A DNA stretch of 5,574 nucleotides from JBDSRX01 sp039929105. GTDB lineage: Bacteria; Patescibacteriota; Dojkabacteria; J137. Both the position numbers and the translations under genes were made by a program. This document shows positions 4,094 through 5,574 of this stretch, piece by piece. Location of the stretch: positions 1 to 5,574 of the forward strand of contig JBDSRX010000018.1 in assembly GCA_039929105.1 (NCBI GenBank). The letters run 5' to 3'. The notes below the pieces were generated by a model. The model saw only the letters and a list, made by a program, of their open reading frames with translations, was not told the DNA's origin and ran no database searches. Each line of letters starts with the position of its first letter. Within the stretch, counting starts at the first letter, position 1.

Positions 4094-5574
4094 ATGAAGT
4101 TATCCTTAAAACATCCAGGCTTTAAAATAGAATACTTATTAGATCAAACATACGAAGCAAAAGTTTCTTCTAAATTAAAATCCGTAGAAACTGTAACAAT
4201 GAGTCGACTTGAAGCTTATATTACAGATATCGTAGATAGATATATTTATCTTGATTATCCTTTGGAAGCTACTGCTAATGATCCCGAAGTAGTTTTAAAA
4301 TACAGGATAAGGATTTCAGACCTTGAGAAATTTTATGAAGAGTCAAAAGTGTTAGAAGAGTCTAAACATATTGAAATTAATGCGGCACTTAAGTCAATTG
4401 AAGATCAATTGTTTAGTAAAACTACAAATAAATTACTTATCTTACCCTACAACCTCACACAACAAGAAAGGAGTATTTTACTTGCTTTTTTATCTAAAGC
4501 AAGGCAACTTAAACTAGAAAGGAACTCTTATTCTAACCTATCCGAAACTTATTTAAATGAATTTATTTATTCACCTAGACCAGAATTCATCATTTTCATG
4601 AAGAATTTAGGAAAGTATCTAGAAAAATTAATTTTTAATTTTACTACTGTCAATATGGAAACAGAAAATGAAAAGAAACTACTTTCACCTATCGATCAAT
4701 ATAGATCTGATTCTTTCTATAAATTAATAAATCAGCTCTCACAAGAACTATCCAGTGGTTCATTCTTTGAAGTGGGAATGACACTTTCATCTTTGGAGTT
4801 TTTTGTTGAAAGAGCAAGAACAGAAAATAATGATTTATGGAAAGAATTAGCGCCAAAATACTTTACGATGCTAGACGAAGCTATCGAATATATTTATGCA
4901 AATGTAAAACCAGATGATGTTTCTGCTAAAGTACTTTTAGATAGACTTTACAAACTTTTAGGAAAGAAAAGGAAGACTCACGAGGTAAGAACTATCTCTG
5001 TTGAACAGGTTGTCGTAAATCCTAAAGAAATGGAAATAGATATGAACCCTATTGATTTAAGTGAAATAAATTTCGAAGGAGCCGAAGTAAACCTATCGGA
5101 TATATTAAATGCAGTAAGACTAATGAGAAAAAGAAACAGGGAGATTTTACCAGACCCTGAGAATCCTCAAGGAGTAATTATAAACTACCAAGAATCATTT
5201 GATTATAATGAGTTATTCAATCAAACTAATAAAGAACTTATAAATAGAGATAATAATCCAAAAGCAATAATGTTCCTTTTAAGACTCCACATTCGAAGTC
5301 GTGAATTATTTAGAGCTGTATTTGAATATGTTGCTTATCAAGAGTTAGCTGCTAATAACGCAAATGAAGTTATCATCCCGGCTTTAATAAGTGAGGTGAC
5401 TAATGAGCCTATTGTTGCTAAAGGTGCTAAGAATGTTGTAATTACTTACACTAAGAAAATCCCTGCAGAGGGTTCCGAAACTGCCGAGATTATTTTAAAC
5501 CCTGATAGGGAAGCAAACTTTGATTGGATTTTTGATCAACTAGAAGAAAGAGTTGTTGAAATTATTAATACTGT
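4094..5574 (+). CDS. Unrecognised large helical protein, 3' end outside the window
   Basis: The reading frame stays open from a TAG at 4037 to the right edge, giving at least 493 residues from this ATG. I recognise no family. The product looks soluble: no signal peptide, no membrane segment, rich in Glu, Lys, Leu, Ile and Asn, no cysteine in 493 residues and only two tryptophans. Most of it reads as amphipathic helix. Features are a basic patch KKRKTHEVR (291-299), an acidic low-complexity-like stretch (about 311-335), a possible helical region RLMRKRNRE (342-350), and a more beta-like segment at about 425-470. Codon use and AT content match the dcw genes, so it looks native. The start is uncertain: AAAGGA abuts the ATG too closely to act as a ribosome site, and an in-frame TTG at 4046 would add 16 residues including one Cys. 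It is transcribed divergently from mraZ and shares about 290 nt of control region. Confidence 0.8.
   Translation, partial: MKLSLKHPGFKIEYLLDQTYEAKVSSKLKSVETVTMSRLEAYITDIVDRYIYLDYPLEATANDPEVVLKYRIRISDLEKFYEESKVLEESKHIEINAALKSIEDQLFSKTTNKLLILPYNLTQQERSILLAFLSKARQLKLERNSYSNLSETYLNEFIYSPRPEFIIFMKNLGKYLEKLIFNFTTVNMETENEKKLLSPIDQYRSDSFYKLINQLSQELSSGSFFEVGMTLSSLEFFVERARTENNDLWKELAPKYFTMLDEAIEYIYANVKPDDVSAKVLLDRLYKLLGKKRKTHEVRTISVEQVVVNPKEMEIDMNPIDLSEINFEGAEVNLSDILNAVRLMRKRNREILPDPENPQGVIINYQESFDYNELFNQTNKELINRDNNPKAIMFLLRLHIRSRELFRAVFEYVAYQELAANNANEVIIPALISEVTNEPIVAKGAKNVVITYTKKIPAEGSETAEIILNPDREANFDWIFDQLEERVVEIINT

Overview
The window is AT-rich, with genes near one-third GC by eye. It holds the start of a division and cell-wall (dcw) cluster on the minus strand and an unrelated, unrecognised gene on the plus strand. 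The proteins are clear but divergent members of their families. None of the five genes has a visible Shine-Dalgarno sequence. I infer a member of the Patescibacteria/Candidate Phyla Radiation (for example a Microgenomates-, Katanobacteria- or Dojkabacteria-like lineage), but the sequence alone cannot fix this. Standard stop codons fit: two genes end in TGA and no called gene has an in-frame TGA, which argues against the TGA=Gly code of Gracilibacteria/Absconditabacteria.

Layout from left to right. Positions 1-270 lie downstream of the dcw genes and hold no convincing gene. This stretch is visibly GC-richer than the genes (27 of 60 bases in each of the two lines 121-180 and 181-240). It starts with a perfect 28-bp inverted repeat (17-44/62-89) whose arms are themselves hairpins. 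Positions 271-3805, read leftward, are mraZ, rsmH, ftsL and ftsI in canonical order: a transcription factor, a 16S rRNA methyltransferase, a divisome scaffold and the septal peptidoglycan transpeptidase. rsmH/ftsL share a 4-nt ATGA overlap and ftsL/ftsI overlap by 23 nt, so these three are almost certainly co-transcribed. The mraZ-rsmH gap is the only loose join. It is filled by two converging arrays of an 8-bp repeat that run into the last codons of mraZ.

Positions 3806-4093 are a divergent control region. Upstream of mraZ there is a good sigma-70-type promoter (TTGACT-17-TAAACT). Next to it are three TGGNG boxes at exact 10-bp spacing, which is the architecture of a MraZ operator, so the operon is probably autoregulated. 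A further copy of the third box and a 10-bp dyad lie closer to the plus-strand gene. From about 4094 to the right edge a plus-strand gene encodes at least 493 residues of a soluble, mostly helical, cysteine-free protein that I do not recognise. It runs out of the window.

The dcw genes and their autoregulation are well-known biology. The less ordinary items are the octamer arrays inside the operon, the nested palindrome in a GC-rich block behind ftsI, and the unknown large protein sharing its upstream region with mraZ.
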